Below, piece by piece: positions 16,279 through 24,241 of a stretch of 51,888 bases of DNA. Each line of letters opens with the position of its first letter. Within the stretch, counting starts at the first letter, position 1. The position numbers were made by a program, and so were the translations under genes. The DNA is taken from contig JAFMKU010000010.1 in assembly GCA_017852795.1 (NCBI GenBank), forward strand, positions 1-51,888, read 5' to 3'. This stretch comes from Candidatus Neomicrothrix sp. (GTDB taxonomy: Bacteria; Actinomycetota; Acidimicrobiia; Acidimicrobiales; Aldehydirespiratoraceae). The notes under the pieces are model-generated. The model saw only the letters and a list, made by a program, of their open reading frames with translations, ran no database searches and had not been told where the DNA came from.

Positions 16279-16722
16279 TCACGAACCGTCGAGGTGACGG
16301 ACTAGTGCGTCAAGCGCTGCGAAGTAGCTGTTCTTTCCGAAGCCCAACACCACCCCGAGGCAGACGGCGGACAGCACCGAGTGATGTCGAAACGTTTCTC
16401 GAGCGTGCACGTTGGAAAGGTGGGTTTCAACCACCGGCAGCCCGCTGCCCGCGATGGCGTCACGCAGCGCGATGGAGTAGTGCGTGAACGCCCCCGGGTT
16501 GAAGATCACACCGTCGGCCCAGCTTTGCGCATCCTGCAACGCGTCAACCAGATCTCCTTCGGCGTTCGATTGCCGATGCCGGATCTCCGCGCCGCGCTCG
16601 GCAGCAAGGTTGGTGACGGCAGCGACGATGTCGTCAAGCGTGTCCGACCCGTAGATCTCTGGCTCTCGGGTTCCGAGCAGGTTGAGGTTGGGGCCGTTGA
16701 GCAGCAGGATCTGATGCGCCAT
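16279..16722 (-). CDS. aroQ: Type II 3-dehydroquinate dehydratase
   Basis: 147 aa, the normal length of the dodecameric type II enzyme. It removes water from 3-dehydroquinate to give 3-dehydroshikimate in the shikimate pathway. The opening [19 protein letters not shown] contains the catalytic Arg and Tyr on the flexible lid. [24 protein letters not shown] and [12 protein letters not shown] hold the substrate-binding Asn, Thr/His and the catalytic His. TAGCCT lies 7 nt before ATG 16722. No other shikimate gene is adjacent. Confidence 0.95.
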   Translation of the reverse strand: MAHQILLLNGPNLNLLGTREPEIYGSDTLDDIVAAVTNLAAERGAEIRHRQSNAEGDLVDALQDAQSWADGVIFNPGAFTHYSIALRDAIAGSGLPVVETHLSNVHARETFRHHSVLSAVCLGVVLGFGKNSYFAALDALVRHLDGS

Positions 16723-16729
16723 GGGCTCA

Positions 16730-16735
16730 AGGCTA
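16730..16735 (-). promoter_or_regulatory. -10 box TAGCCT for aroQ
   Basis: TAGCCT ends 7 nt before ATG 16722; no Shine-Dalgarno sequence. Inferred leaderless promoter. Confidence 0.55.
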
Positions 16736-16787
16736 CGGGCTGGGTTGCCGATGGTGCGGGACGTTTCCCTCGAGCGTCCGGTCCCTC

Positions 16788-16793
16788 TAGCGT
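16788..16793 (+). promoter_or_regulatory. -10 box TAGCGT for the PLP dehydratase
   Basis: TAGCGT ends 6 nt before ATG 16800. It is identical to the boxes of pncB, the gene at 8719 and the aminotransferase at 24242. Confidence 0.58.
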
Positions 16794-16799
16794 CAGGGG

Positions 16800-17786
16800 A
16801 TGGTTGATCCTGAACCTGCCGGGTCGAGTATCCCGTTTAGTGTCGATGACATCGCCCGAGCCGCGCAACGACTCGCGGGCGTTGCCCACGTCACCCCGGA
16901 ACTCACCAGTCGAACCCTCGACGAACGCTGTGGTGCTCAGGTACGGCTGAAGGCCGAGTGTTTTCAGCGCACCGGTTCGTTTAAGTTCCGGGGCGCCTAC
17001 AACGCGGTGGCTTCTCTCGAACCGGATCAGCGCCGACAGGGGGTGGTCACGTACTCGTCGGGCAACCACGGCCAGGCGGTGTCGTTGGCTGCGTCGCTGC
17101 ACGGCGTCCCGGCGGTGGTCGTCATGCCCGAAGATGCCCCGGCGATCAAGCAGGCCGCGACCGCCGGATACGGCGCCGAAGTGATCCTCTATGACCGCTA
17201 TTCGCAAAGCCGCGAAGCGATCGGCGAGCGGTTGGCTGCCGAGCGGGGATTGACGTTGATTCCGCCCTACAACGACTGGTCGGTGATGGCCGGACAGGGC
17301 ACGGTGGCATTGGAGTTGTTCTCAAACGCACCGGTGGATCTGTTGCTGGTGTGCGTCGGAGGCGGAGGGTTGATCTCGGGTTCTGCAACGGTGGCCAAAT
17401 CCCACGGTGACGTGCGGGTGGTAGGGGTCGAACCGGAAGCAGGTGACGACGTCAAACAGTCGCTGGAGCGCGGCGAACTGGTGTCCATCGACCCTCCCCG
17501 CACCATCGCCGATGGCCAACAGACGACATCGCCCGGCGACAAAACGCTGGCGGTGATCCTGGACCGGGTCGATGAGATCGTGCTGGTTAGCGACGCAGAG
17601 ATCGTGGCGGCGATGCGGTTCGCGTTTGAGCGTCTCAACGTGGTGCTCGAACCCAGTGGCGCTAGTGCGTTGGCCGCGTTGCTCAGCGGTCGCGTCGATG
17701 TCGCCGGGTTGCGGGTAGGGGTGACGCTTTCGGGAGGCAACGTCGATCTCGACCGGTTCCGGGAGCTCACGGCCCCCGGTGGGTGA
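16800..17786 (+). CDS. PLP-dependent threonine/serine dehydratase or serine racemase family
   Basis: 328 aa fold-type II PLP enzyme. Lys62 in [11 protein letters not shown] is the Schiff-base lysine, [13 protein letters not shown] binds the substrate carboxylate, [10 protein letters not shown] binds the PLP phosphate, and [10 protein letters not shown] closes the domain. There is no C-terminal ACT regulatory domain, so it matches short catabolic threonine dehydratases or serine racemases rather than biosynthetic IlvA. Products would be 2-oxobutyrate or pyruvate plus ammonia. The stop TGA and the stop of the convergent gene form the palindrome TGATCA. Family is secure, substrate preference is not. 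Confidence 0.85.
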   Translation: MVDPEPAGSSIPFSVDDIARAAQRLAGVAHVTPELTSRTLDERCGAQVRLKAECFQRTGSFKFRGAYNAVASLEPDQRRQGVVTYSSGNHGQAVSLAASLHGVPAVVVMPEDAPAIKQAATAGYGAEVILYDRYSQSREAIGERLAAERGLTLIPPYNDWSVMAGQGTVALELFSNAPVDLLLVCVGGGGLISGSATVAKSHGDVRVVGVEPEAGDDVKQSLERGELVSIDPPRTIADGQQTTSPGDKTLAVILDRVDEIVLVSDAEIVAAMRFAFERLNVVLEPSGASALAALLSGRVDVAGLRVGVTLSGGNVDLDRFRELTAPGG

Positions 17787-19346
17787 TCAGCGTTCGCCGG
17801 TGAGCGAATGGTTCAAGATGTTGGCGGTTACCTGAGCAACCTGAGGGTCGGAAAGCCCGAACACCCAATCGGTGGAGCCGCACACCGTCATGGTGCCGCC
17901 CGACGCCCCCCACGGCCGGCTGGTCATCATCACTGCGTTGCCGTGCATGGCTCGGGCCAGGTTTTCGTCGTTGATCCCTCCGAAAACCCGTTCGGCAATG
18001 AATTCGGCGTCTCCTTGATCGCTGAGCGCAGCGATCGATTTTGGATACTGGCCGACCCGCAGGTTGGAGGTAGGGGTGAACGCCACGATGGTGCTTTCGG
18101 CGGGAAGGTCGGGGCGGGGCGCTGCCTCGGGAAGCCCGATGTCGTTGAGTTGGATCGGGCATCCGACCGTTTCGTATCCGACGATCCCGTCGTCGCGTCC
18201 AAGCACATCGCCGTAGCCGAGGTTGGTGCCGTCAAGCATCCAATGGTCGGACCGGTAGATCACGAAACCACCCACCCCGCGGGGTGTGGCCGCACCGAAC
18301 CGGGCGTAGAGCCCGTAGGCGCTGCCAGCGCCGAGCAGCGACCATTCGGGTTGGCCCACAACCGGGTCGGCCCACATTCCGGTCATGGTGGATTCGTCGC
18401 TGCTGCCCATCACCGGATCGTCGAGGTGGGCTCGGTATTTGTGACAGATCATGGCCAGCCCCGGCGCAGTGTCGGTGAGGCGAACCTGCCAGAACATGGT
18501 GTTTCCGCTGAGCGACACGACGTCACCGCCGCTGGCCCCGAATTCGTCCAACCGTTGGCGCTGATCTGCCGACCAGTACTCGTCGTGGCCGACCCCGATC
18601 ACGACGTCGTACCCGTCGAGACTGTGCGGGTCGGTGTCGAGATCACTTGAGATCAGATAGTCGAAGCGGTAGCCGAGCGCCTCAGCCCATTCCACGAACC
18701 GGCGTTCGTGGGTGAACCATCCGGTTGACCCGATCGCCGACGGGTAGTTGTGGTCGGTGCGGTACTGCTGAAAGGTGACCCCGTCGATGTCGGGCGTTTC
18801 GCCGGTGTACACCGGTCGGGCTTTGCGGTCGTCGCGTTCGGTTGTCGGCCGGTGCAGCATGCCGCGGGCAAACGGTCGAGCGAAGCTGACCTGATGCCCA
18901 CCGGTGTACAAGCTTCGGCCGCCCCAGGTGTTGTAGGCGTTCCAGGTGTTGGTGGCGAGCACCAGCACCGCCCGGTTGCGACGATCGCCAGCCCGCAGCA
19001 CAAACCCGGCGTGGTTAACGCGACCGCCTCGGTCGTCTTCGGGTCCCTCGGATGCTTCGAGCGTGACGAGATAAAACCCGGATTCCCAGTCGGTGGTGGT
19101 GGGGATGGTGAGTGTCTCGGGCCAACGGCAGCCCTGCGCGTCGGCGTCGGCGGGAGGGAGATGGTGCTGACCGGGTTGATCGACGGCCGACCAGACGGTT
19201 TGGCGGTCCGCTCCCCAGCGTTGAACCGTGACCGAAAACCGGGCGGCGGTGGTGGAGATGTGGAGCGAAACCGGTTGGCCCGGCTGGTAGCTCAGCGACC
19301 CGCAATACCCTTCGATGGCATCGGCGAACGTCTGGTCGTCGCTCAT
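17787..19346 (-). CDS. N,N-dimethylformamidase large-subunit-like protein
   Basis: 519 aa. It resembles the large (beta) subunit of N,N-dimethylformamidase: TNTWNAYNTWGGRSLYTG near residue 150, FDYLISSDLD, VVIGVGHDEYWS and SGNTMFWQVRL in order. Dimethylformamidase splits DMF to dimethylamine and formate with an iron centre. The known enzyme needs a small alpha subunit; none is encoded next to this gene, and the protein is much shorter than the roughly 760-aa DMFase large subunit. It may therefore be a relative with another substrate. Its ATG overlaps the yaaA stop by 4 nt, so yaaA is its upstream operon partner. No signal peptide is seen. Confidence 0.75.
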   Translation of the reverse strand: MSDDQTFADAIEGYCGSLSYQPGQPVSLHISTTAARFSVTVQRWGADRQTVWSAVDQPGQHHLPPADADAQGCRWPETLTIPTTTDWESGFYLVTLEASEGPEDDRGGRVNHAGFVLRAGDRRNRAVLVLATNTWNAYNTWGGRSLYTGGHQVSFARPFARGMLHRPTTERDDRKARPVYTGETPDIDGVTFQQYRTDHNYPSAIGSTGWFTHERRFVEWAEALGYRFDYLISSDLDTDPHSLDGYDVVIGVGHDEYWSADQRQRLDEFGASGGDVVSLSGNTMFWQVRLTDTAPGLAMICHKYRAHLDDPVMGSSDESTMTGMWADPVVGQPEWSLLGAGSAYGLYARFGAATPRGVGGFVIYRSDHWMLDGTNLGYGDVLGRDDGIVGYETVGCPIQLNDIGLPEAAPRPDLPAESTIVAFTPTSNLRVGQYPKSIAALSDQGDAEFIAERVFGGINDENLARAMHGNAVMMTSRPWGASGGTMTVCGSTDWVFGLSDPQVAQVTANILNHSLTGER

Positions 19347-20146
19347 TTCTTGGCTGCGGCGACGCCCCCGTCGGTGCGGGTGAACACGGGTTGTGTCGCC
19401 GTGGACTGGGACGGGTCGTACCGGTAATCCAGCTCGTCGAAGGCGGTCAGGTCTTTCAGCGAGGTGACGCGGTTGCGGATCATCCAGCCGGCCATCGCTC
19501 CTCGGGCCCGTTTGGCGAAGAACGAGACGATCTTGAACGGCCCGTTGCCTTTGGCATCGAGAAAGACCGGCGCCACGACTCGGCCGTCGAGTTTCTCGGA
19601 CTGCACCGAATGGAAGTATTCGTTGCTGGCCAAGTTGACCAGCACGTTGGCACCGGGGCTGGCCGCCAGATCGTCGTTGAGCAGCGTGGTGATTTGGTCG
19701 CCCCAGAAGGCGTAGAGGTCTTTGCCGTACGGGTTGGCCAGCGAAGTTCCCATTTCGAGCCGGTAGGGCTGCATCAGGTCCAACGGGCGAAGCACGCCGT
19801 ACAACCCGGACAGGATCCGCAGCGTCTTTTGGGCGTGGGTGTAGTCGCGTTCGGTGAACGTATTGGCTGCGTCCATGCCGAGGTAGACGTCGCCGCTAAA
19901 CGCCAGCAGAGCCGGTCGGGCGTTGGCTGGTGTGAACGGCCGGTGCCAGTCCTGGAAGCGTTCGTGGTTCAGTTCGGCGAGTTCGGTCGAGACCGACATG
20001 AGTTTGGCGATGGCTTGCGGAGAGCGGCTCGCCATGGCGTCGACCAGTTCCTCGGAGCGGTCAAGCAGCCGCGGTTCGGAGTGCTTCTTGGTCGGAAGCT
20101 TCGTTTCGTAGTCGAGTGATTTGGCGGGAGAAACAACGATCAGCAC
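19343..20146 (-). CDS. yaaA: Peroxide stress protein YaaA (DUF328)
   Basis: 267 aa. The opening LIVVSPAKSLDYET and the segments LAFSGDVYLGMDA, ILSGLYGVLRPLDLMQPYRLEMG, FWGDQIT and NLASNEYFHSV are family signatures. In Escherichia coli YaaA lowers free iron and protects DNA and protein during hydrogen peroxide stress. Start GTG 20146 gives the exact family N-terminus; TAAACC lies 6 nt upstream but is a poor -10. The downstream dimethylformamidase-like gene overlaps by 4 nt, an unusual partner, perhaps because that family uses iron. Confidence 0.92.
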   Translation of the reverse strand: MLIVVSPAKSLDYETKLPTKKHSEPRLLDRSEELVDAMASRSPQAIAKLMSVSTELAELNHERFQDWHRPFTPANARPALLAFSGDVYLGMDAANTFTERDYTHAQKTLRILSGLYGVLRPLDLMQPYRLEMGTSLANPYGKDLYAFWGDQITTLLNDDLAASPGANVLVNLASNEYFHSVQSEKLDGRVVAPVFLDAKGNGPFKIVSFFAKRARGAMAGWMIRNRVTSLKDLTAFDELDYRYDPSQSTATQPVFTRTDGGVAAAKK

Positions 20147-20191
20147 CCCTATGGTTTACCCGACCAGCACGACCCGCGCCTACCGCAGAGT

Positions 20192-20197
20192 TAGGCT
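20192..20197 (+). promoter_or_regulatory. -10 box TAGGCT for the aminotransferase at 20206
   Basis: TAGGCT ends 8 nt before ATG 20206 and favours this start over frame that stays open to 20116 inside divergent yaaA. Confidence 0.52.
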
Positions 20198-20205
20198 CGG
20201 ACGTT

Positions 20206-21333
20206 ATGCCTGGACTTCTCCCCGAAATCGACCCGGACGGCCTGCTGGAGTATTCGGTGGTCTACACCGACCGTTCGGTGAACCACATGAGCGTGTCGTT
20301 CCAAAACGTGATGAACGACATTTCTCGGGTGCTGCGGTCGGTGTACAACGCAGCGGCGGTTGCGGTCGTGCCCGGAAGTGGAACGTTTGGGATGGAAGCG
20401 GTCGCCCGCCAGTTCGCCACCGATCAGCATGTGCTGGTGGTACGCAACGGCTGGTTTAGCTACCGCTGGACGCAGATTCTTGACACGGGCCGGATCGCGG
20501 CCAGCCACACCGTCTGTCAGGCTCGTCGGGCGGTTCCCGGCCGTCAGGAACCGTTCGCTCCCGCACCGATCGGCGAGGTTGTGGCCGCTATCGAAGCGGA
20601 ACGCCCCGCGGTGGTGTTTGCCCCGCATGTCGAAACGTCAGCCGGGATGATGCTGCCCGACGATTATCTGCGAGCGGTAGCCGACGCGGTCCATGGTGTA
20701 GGTGGCCTGCTGGTCCTTGACTGCATCGCTTCGGGGGCGATGTGGGTGGATATGCAGGCCCTTGGCGTAGATGTGTTGGTCTCGGCACCCCAGAAAGGTT
20801 GGAGCGGTTCGCCGTGTGCGGGTCTGGTGATGATGAGTGAGGCCGCAGTGGCGCAACTCGACAACACCACCAGCACCAGTTTTGCCTGCGACCTAGGCAA
20901 ATGGCGTCAGATCATGGCCGCCTACGAAGCTGGGGGTCACGCCTATCACGCCACGATGCCCACCGACGCGTTGCGTCATTTCCGCGACGTCATGCTCGAA
21001 ACCGAGGCCTACGGCTTTGATCGGGTTCGAGACGAACAGCACGAACTGGGCTGCTTGGTGCGAGCCGCGCTGACGGAGCGGGGCGTGGTTTCGGTTGCGG
21101 CCGAAGGGTTCACCGCTCCCGGTGTGGTGGTTTGCTACACCGACGATCCCGACCTCAAATCAGGGGCCAAATTCGCGGCTCACGGGATGCAGATCGCAGC
21201 AGGGGTTCCGTTGCAGTGCGACGAAGGAGACGACTTTTCGACGTTTCGCCTCGGCCTGTTCGGGCTCGACAAATTGCACAACCCGCAGCGAACCGTGGAC
21301 TCGCTCACCGCCGTGCTTGATCAGGTGCTTTAG
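20206..21333 (+). CDS. Class V aminotransferase (alanine/serine-glyoxylate type)
   Basis: 375 aa fold-type I PLP enzyme. PGSGTFGMEAVARQF (residues 56-70) is the glycine-rich cofactor site. HVETSAGMMLP binds substrate, DCIASGAMWVDM holds the Asp that contacts the PLP ring nitrogen, and Lys197 in SAPQKGWSG is the Schiff-base lysine. Members move amino groups from Ala or Ser to glyoxylate or similar oxoacids. The gene is convergent with the DmdA-like gene and shares a 4-bp TTAG stop overlap with it. Substrates cannot be assigned from sequence; a role in glyoxylate/serine one-carbon metabolism is inference. Confidence 0.82.
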   Translation: MPGLLPEIDPDGLLEYSVVYTDRSVNHMSVSFQNVMNDISRVLRSVYNAAAVAVVPGSGTFGMEAVARQFATDQHVLVVRNGWFSYRWTQILDTGRIAASHTVCQARRAVPGRQEPFAPAPIGEVVAAIEAERPAVVFAPHVETSAGMMLPDDYLRAVADAVHGVGGLLVLDCIASGAMWVDMQALGVDVLVSAPQKGWSGSPCAGLVMMSEAAVAQLDNTTSTSFACDLGKWRQIMAAYEAGGHAYHATMPTDALRHFRDVMLETEAYGFDRVRDEQHELGCLVRAALTERGVVSVAAEGFTAPGVVVCYTDDPDLKSGAKFAAHGMQIAAGVPLQCDEGDDFSTFRLGLFGLDKLHNPQRTVDSLTAVLDQVL

Positions 21334-22454
21334 GCCGGAGCCGTGAGGCTTTCTCCGAACGGCACGGCGCTGACCGTGACAACCAGCGGGTTGCCGTCGG
21401 CGTCGACGTTGAGCTGGGTGCCGGCCTGGGCGTAGGCCACCGGGACCAAAGCCAGACCGACCGCTTTGCCGAGCTTCGGTGACCAGGTCGCGTTGCGGAG
21501 GGAACCGGCGGGGGCACCGTCGCAGGTTGCCGGCCAAGGATTCTCGCAAGCCGGTAGCTCACCGTCGATGGTGACGTTGACCAAGCGCCGTCGTGCTCCG
21601 GCGTCGGCCTGGCGGCTCATCAGCGCCGCCCGCCCTACGAAATCTCGACCGTCAAGATCAACCCATTTGCCGAGTTCGGCCTCGAACGGGTCGGTGTCGT
21701 CATCGGTGTCGGACCGGTACGACAGCAGACCGTTTTCGATGCGTTCCATCTGGTGCGGGGTGCCGGGTGCGATCCCGTACGGTTCACCGGCTGCCATCAC
21801 CCGATCCCAGAGTTCCTGACCGCGGCTGCCGTCGGTGAGAAACAACTCGACCCCTCCCTGACGGCTCCAACCAGAACGGCAGATCACCATGGGGATCCCG
21901 TCGAGGCTGATCGGCCGATGGTGGAAGAAGCCGAGTTCGTCCATCACCGAATCGCCGAACAGGTCACGGCAGACCGCTTCGGCTTTGGGCCCTTGGATGG
22001 CCAACGGAGAGACGTCGGGTTCCACGACCCGCACGTCGTACCCGCCGGCCCCCGCCACCGCCTGGCAATGCAACAGCACGTCGCTGTCGGCGATCGACAG
22101 CCACCAGCGATCGTCGGCAAGGCACAGCGCGATTGGATCGTTGATCAGGATCCCGTCGTGGTTGCACATCGGGGCGTAGCGGGCCCGTCCCGGTTTCAAG
22201 TTGGCCAGCGACCGGGCACACAACAGGTCGGTGAGGGTTCTGGCGTCGGGTCCAGAAATCTCTACCTGACGTTCAGCGCCAACGTCCCAGATCGAGACGC
22301 CGGTCATCACCCGTTCGTATTCGCCGATCGGGTCTCCGAACGACGTGGGCATGTACATGCGGTTGTAGATCGTGTAGTGGGTTGCGCCGGCGTCTCGGGC
22401 AGCGTTGAAAAAGGGGGATTTGCGGATCCGTGATCCGATGGTGATTTCGGCCAT
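21330..22454 (-). CDS. DMSP demethylase-like aminomethyltransferase (GcvT fold, DmdA family)
   Basis: 374 aa. From memory of the SAR11 DmdA sequence the order of blocks matches well: TIYNRMYMPT, SIWDVGAERQVEISGPDA, NDPIALCLADDRWWLSIAD, VVEPDVSPLAIQGPKAE, CRSGWSRQGGVELF and ERIENGLLSY. DmdA moves a methyl group from dimethylsulfoniopropionate to tetrahydrofolate in the cytoplasm, giving methylmercaptopropionate. Other GcvT-fold relatives use glycine-derived or N-methyl donors, so substrate is not certain; the DmdA-specific residues need checking. ATG 22454 has TAATCT 9 nt upstream; the in-frame GTG 22460 would be only 3 nt from the box. No other DMSP genes are adjacent. Confidence 0.75.
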   Translation of the reverse strand: MAEITIGSRIRKSPFFNAARDAGATHYTIYNRMYMPTSFGDPIGEYERVMTGVSIWDVGAERQVEISGPDARTLTDLLCARSLANLKPGRARYAPMCNHDGILINDPIALCLADDRWWLSIADSDVLLHCQAVAGAGGYDVRVVEPDVSPLAIQGPKAEAVCRDLFGDSVMDELGFFHHRPISLDGIPMVICRSGWSRQGGVELFLTDGSRGQELWDRVMAAGEPYGIAPGTPHQMERIENGLLSYRSDTDDDTDPFEAELGKWVDLDGRDFVGRAALMSRQADAGARRRLVNVTIDGELPACENPWPATCDGAPAGSLRNATWSPKLGKAVGLALVPVAYAQAGTQLNVDADGNPLVVTVSAVPFGESLTAPA

Positions 22455-22463
22455 AAGCACCAG

Positions 22464-22469
22464 AGATTA
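22464..22469 (-). promoter_or_regulatory. -10 box TAATCT for the DmdA-like gene
   Basis: TAATCT ends 9 nt before ATG 22454 and 3 nt before GTG 22460. The same hexamer precedes crgA. Confidence 0.45.
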
Positions 22470-22549
22470 GCCATTGGCCCATTCCGTTTGTCGAGTTTTT
22501 CTGAACGATTAGCAGCATCGTCTCGGCTCGGTCTCGGCCATGATGGCGT

Positions 22550-23656
22550 ATGACCAAACAGGCCGAGCCGGAACTTCACGGCAACTACGACCCGCAGTAC
22601 CAGCCGGTGGCCGATGCCATGGCCGCGAACTTCACCGAAAGTGGGGATCTTGGGGCCAGCGTGGCGGTGTATGACCGGGGCCAACTGGTGGTCGATCTCT
22701 GGGCCGGTGCCGCGTCGGTTGATGGGCAACGGCCCTGGGAGCGCGACACGGTGGTCAACGTCTGGTCCACCACCAAAACCATCGCCGCGTTGACGGTGCT
22801 GATCCTGCACGACCAAGGATTGCTGTCGGTTGATCAACCGGTGGCATCGATCTGGCCCGAATTCGCGGCCGCCGGCAAAGACGGGGTGCTGATCCGTCAC
22901 GTCCTGAGCCACACCGCGGGTTTGCATACGTTTGATCCGCCGATCAGTCACGACGAGATGTTTGACCCGGTGGTTTGCACGCAACGAATGGCGGCGCAGG
23001 CGCCGGCCCATGCCCCGGGTGAACGTTTCGCCTATCACGCCTTCACTCAGGGGGTGCTGCTCGGTGAGGTAGTCCGGCGGGTGACCGGGCAGACGATGGG
23101 GGAGTGGATCCGTCGCGAACTCACTGGCCCGACCGGAGTGGACTTCCATCTTGGTGTTCCTGAATCGGTGATGGACCGGATCGGCGAGATGCGCACCGAC
23201 GAGATGCCTGCCGCCAACGACGGGCCCGATCGGGTGGCTGATGTCAACACTTTGCGTTGGCGACAAAGCGAGTTCCCGGCGTCGAATGGTCACGGCAACG
23301 CCCGTTCGGTGGCGGCTTTGTTGACCCTCGTCACCCGATACCCGGCGATTGACCGGCCGACGCTGACCCCGGCCACGGTCGAACGGATTTTGGAAGTCCA
23401 ATGGGATGGACCCGACCCGATCACCGAGAACCACGTGAAGATGGGGATCGGGTTTGGGCACAACAGCCCGTCGATGCCGGTGGGGGTCAACGACCAAACA
23501 GTGTTCTGGGCGGGCCTTGGTGGCTCGATGGCGGTCGTTGACCTCGCCCACGACCTGGTCTGCTGTTACGCCATGAACCGGATGATTCCCGGAGCGGAGG
23601 GTGGGATTCGAGCCGTTCGAGTGATGCACGCGGCGCATCAAAGTCGAAACGCGTGA
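22550..23656 (+). CDS. Serine hydrolase, class C beta-lactamase / EstB esterase family
   Basis: 368 aa. The catalytic SxxK motif is STTK (Ser73-Lys76), preceded by VVNVWS as in EstB-type esterases. The Tyr motif is FAYHAFTQG, typical of this esterase group and different from the YxN of true AmpC. GLGGSMA near residue 322 may be the third motif. No signal peptide or lipobox is visible, so it is probably cytoplasmic and acts on esters or small amides rather than on beta-lactams. The short gap to the divergent DmdA-like gene (95 bp) holds both promoters. No clean leaderless box is seen here; CATGAT 5 nt upstream is weak. Confidence 0.83.
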   Translation: MTKQAEPELHGNYDPQYQPVADAMAANFTESGDLGASVAVYDRGQLVVDLWAGAASVDGQRPWERDTVVNVWSTTKTIAALTVLILHDQGLLSVDQPVASIWPEFAAAGKDGVLIRHVLSHTAGLHTFDPPISHDEMFDPVVCTQRMAAQAPAHAPGERFAYHAFTQGVLLGEVVRRVTGQTMGEWIRRELTGPTGVDFHLGVPESVMDRIGEMRTDEMPAANDGPDRVADVNTLRWRQSEFPASNGHGNARSVAALLTLVTRYPAIDRPTLTPATVERILEVQWDGPDPITENHVKMGIGFGHNSPSMPVGVNDQTVFWAGLGGSMAVVDLAHDLVCCYAMNRMIPGAEGGIRAVRVMHAAHQSRNA

Positions 23657-23695
23657 CTGTTGTCGCACGCGCGCATCGGCGCCAAAACTCGGCTC

Positions 23696-23733
23696 TAGCG
23701 TTTTGGTAGCAGCTTCCCCCAAGCTGCGCTTTT
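23696..23733 (+). promoter_or_regulatory. -10 box TAGCGT and 5'-terminal hairpin of the cNMP-binding gene
   Basis: TAGCGT at 23696-23701 predicts a transcript start near 23708. The first transcribed bases would fold as GCAGCTT, loop CCCCC, AAGCTGC (23709-23727), followed by GCTTTT. A Shine-Dalgarno GGAGG lies at 23736-23740. The hairpin could protect the 5' end or act as an attenuator. Confidence 0.45.
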
Positions 23734-23746
23734 CTGGAGGTTTCCA

Positions 23747-24160
23747 ATGTTGCTACGTCGTCGTTTCGAAGTTCCCGCTGAGTTGGCTGGGACGGATCTG
23801 GCTGCGGTTGTCCCCGAGGCTGAACTAGCCGTCATTGCCCGTCGAGGAACGACGGTCACGGTCGGGATGGGCAAGAACGTCATGGGTGAAGACACCTTTG
23901 GTCGTGAGTTTCTGATCGTGCTGAACGGTCGCCTGAGTGTGACCCGTGACGGCGAGGACCTGGCGGTGTTGACCGCGGGCGATATCGCCGGTGAAATCGC
24001 ACTGTTGGGTAAGGCCCGCCGCACCGCCTCGGTGAGCGCTCAGGTGGACACCAAGGTGTTGGCGTTCAACCGGCGTGAGTTCTCGTCGGTGCTCGACGAG
24101 TGCCCGGCGTTCGCCAACTTTGTGATCGCCACTGCGGAATCCCGGGATCAGGCTGCCTGA
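23747..24160 (+). CDS. Single-domain cyclic nucleotide-binding protein
   Basis: 137 aa, consisting almost only of a CNB beta-barrel. The phosphate-binding cassette is readable as GDIAGEIALLGKARRTASVSA (split GEIALL and RRTASV, about residues 85-103), with the conserved Glu and Arg that bind cyclic phosphate. There is no DNA-binding, kinase, channel or transporter domain, so it may be a cAMP sensor acting on a partner protein or an orphan adaptor. It has a clear Shine-Dalgarno sequence (GGAGG, 6 nt spacing) and a leader with a hairpin, in contrast to its leaderless neighbours. The downstream aminotransferase has its own promoter. Confidence 0.85.
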   Translation: MLLRRRFEVPAELAGTDLAAVVPEAELAVIARRGTTVTVGMGKNVMGEDTFGREFLIVLNGRLSVTRDGEDLAVLTAGDIAGEIALLGKARRTASVSAQVDTKVLAFNRREFSSVLDECPAFANFVIATAESRDQAA

Positions 24161-24228
24161 TTGGCGATGACCTGACCTTCACCGGTCGGGTCGACGTTTG
24201 CCGCGCTTGCCTTTGGCGAGAACAGAAC

Positions 24229-24234
24229 TAGCGT
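24229..24234 (+). promoter_or_regulatory. -10 box TAGCGT for the aminotransferase at 24242
   Basis: TAGCGT ends 7 nt before ATG 24242; no Shine-Dalgarno sequence. Inferred leaderless promoter. Confidence 0.55.
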
Positions 24235-24241
24235 CTGGTCG

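Noticed and set aside
22307-23722. A 471-codon minus-strand frame opposite the serine hydrolase
   Set aside because: The plus strand has SxxK and the full esterase pattern. The minus frame shows no motif.
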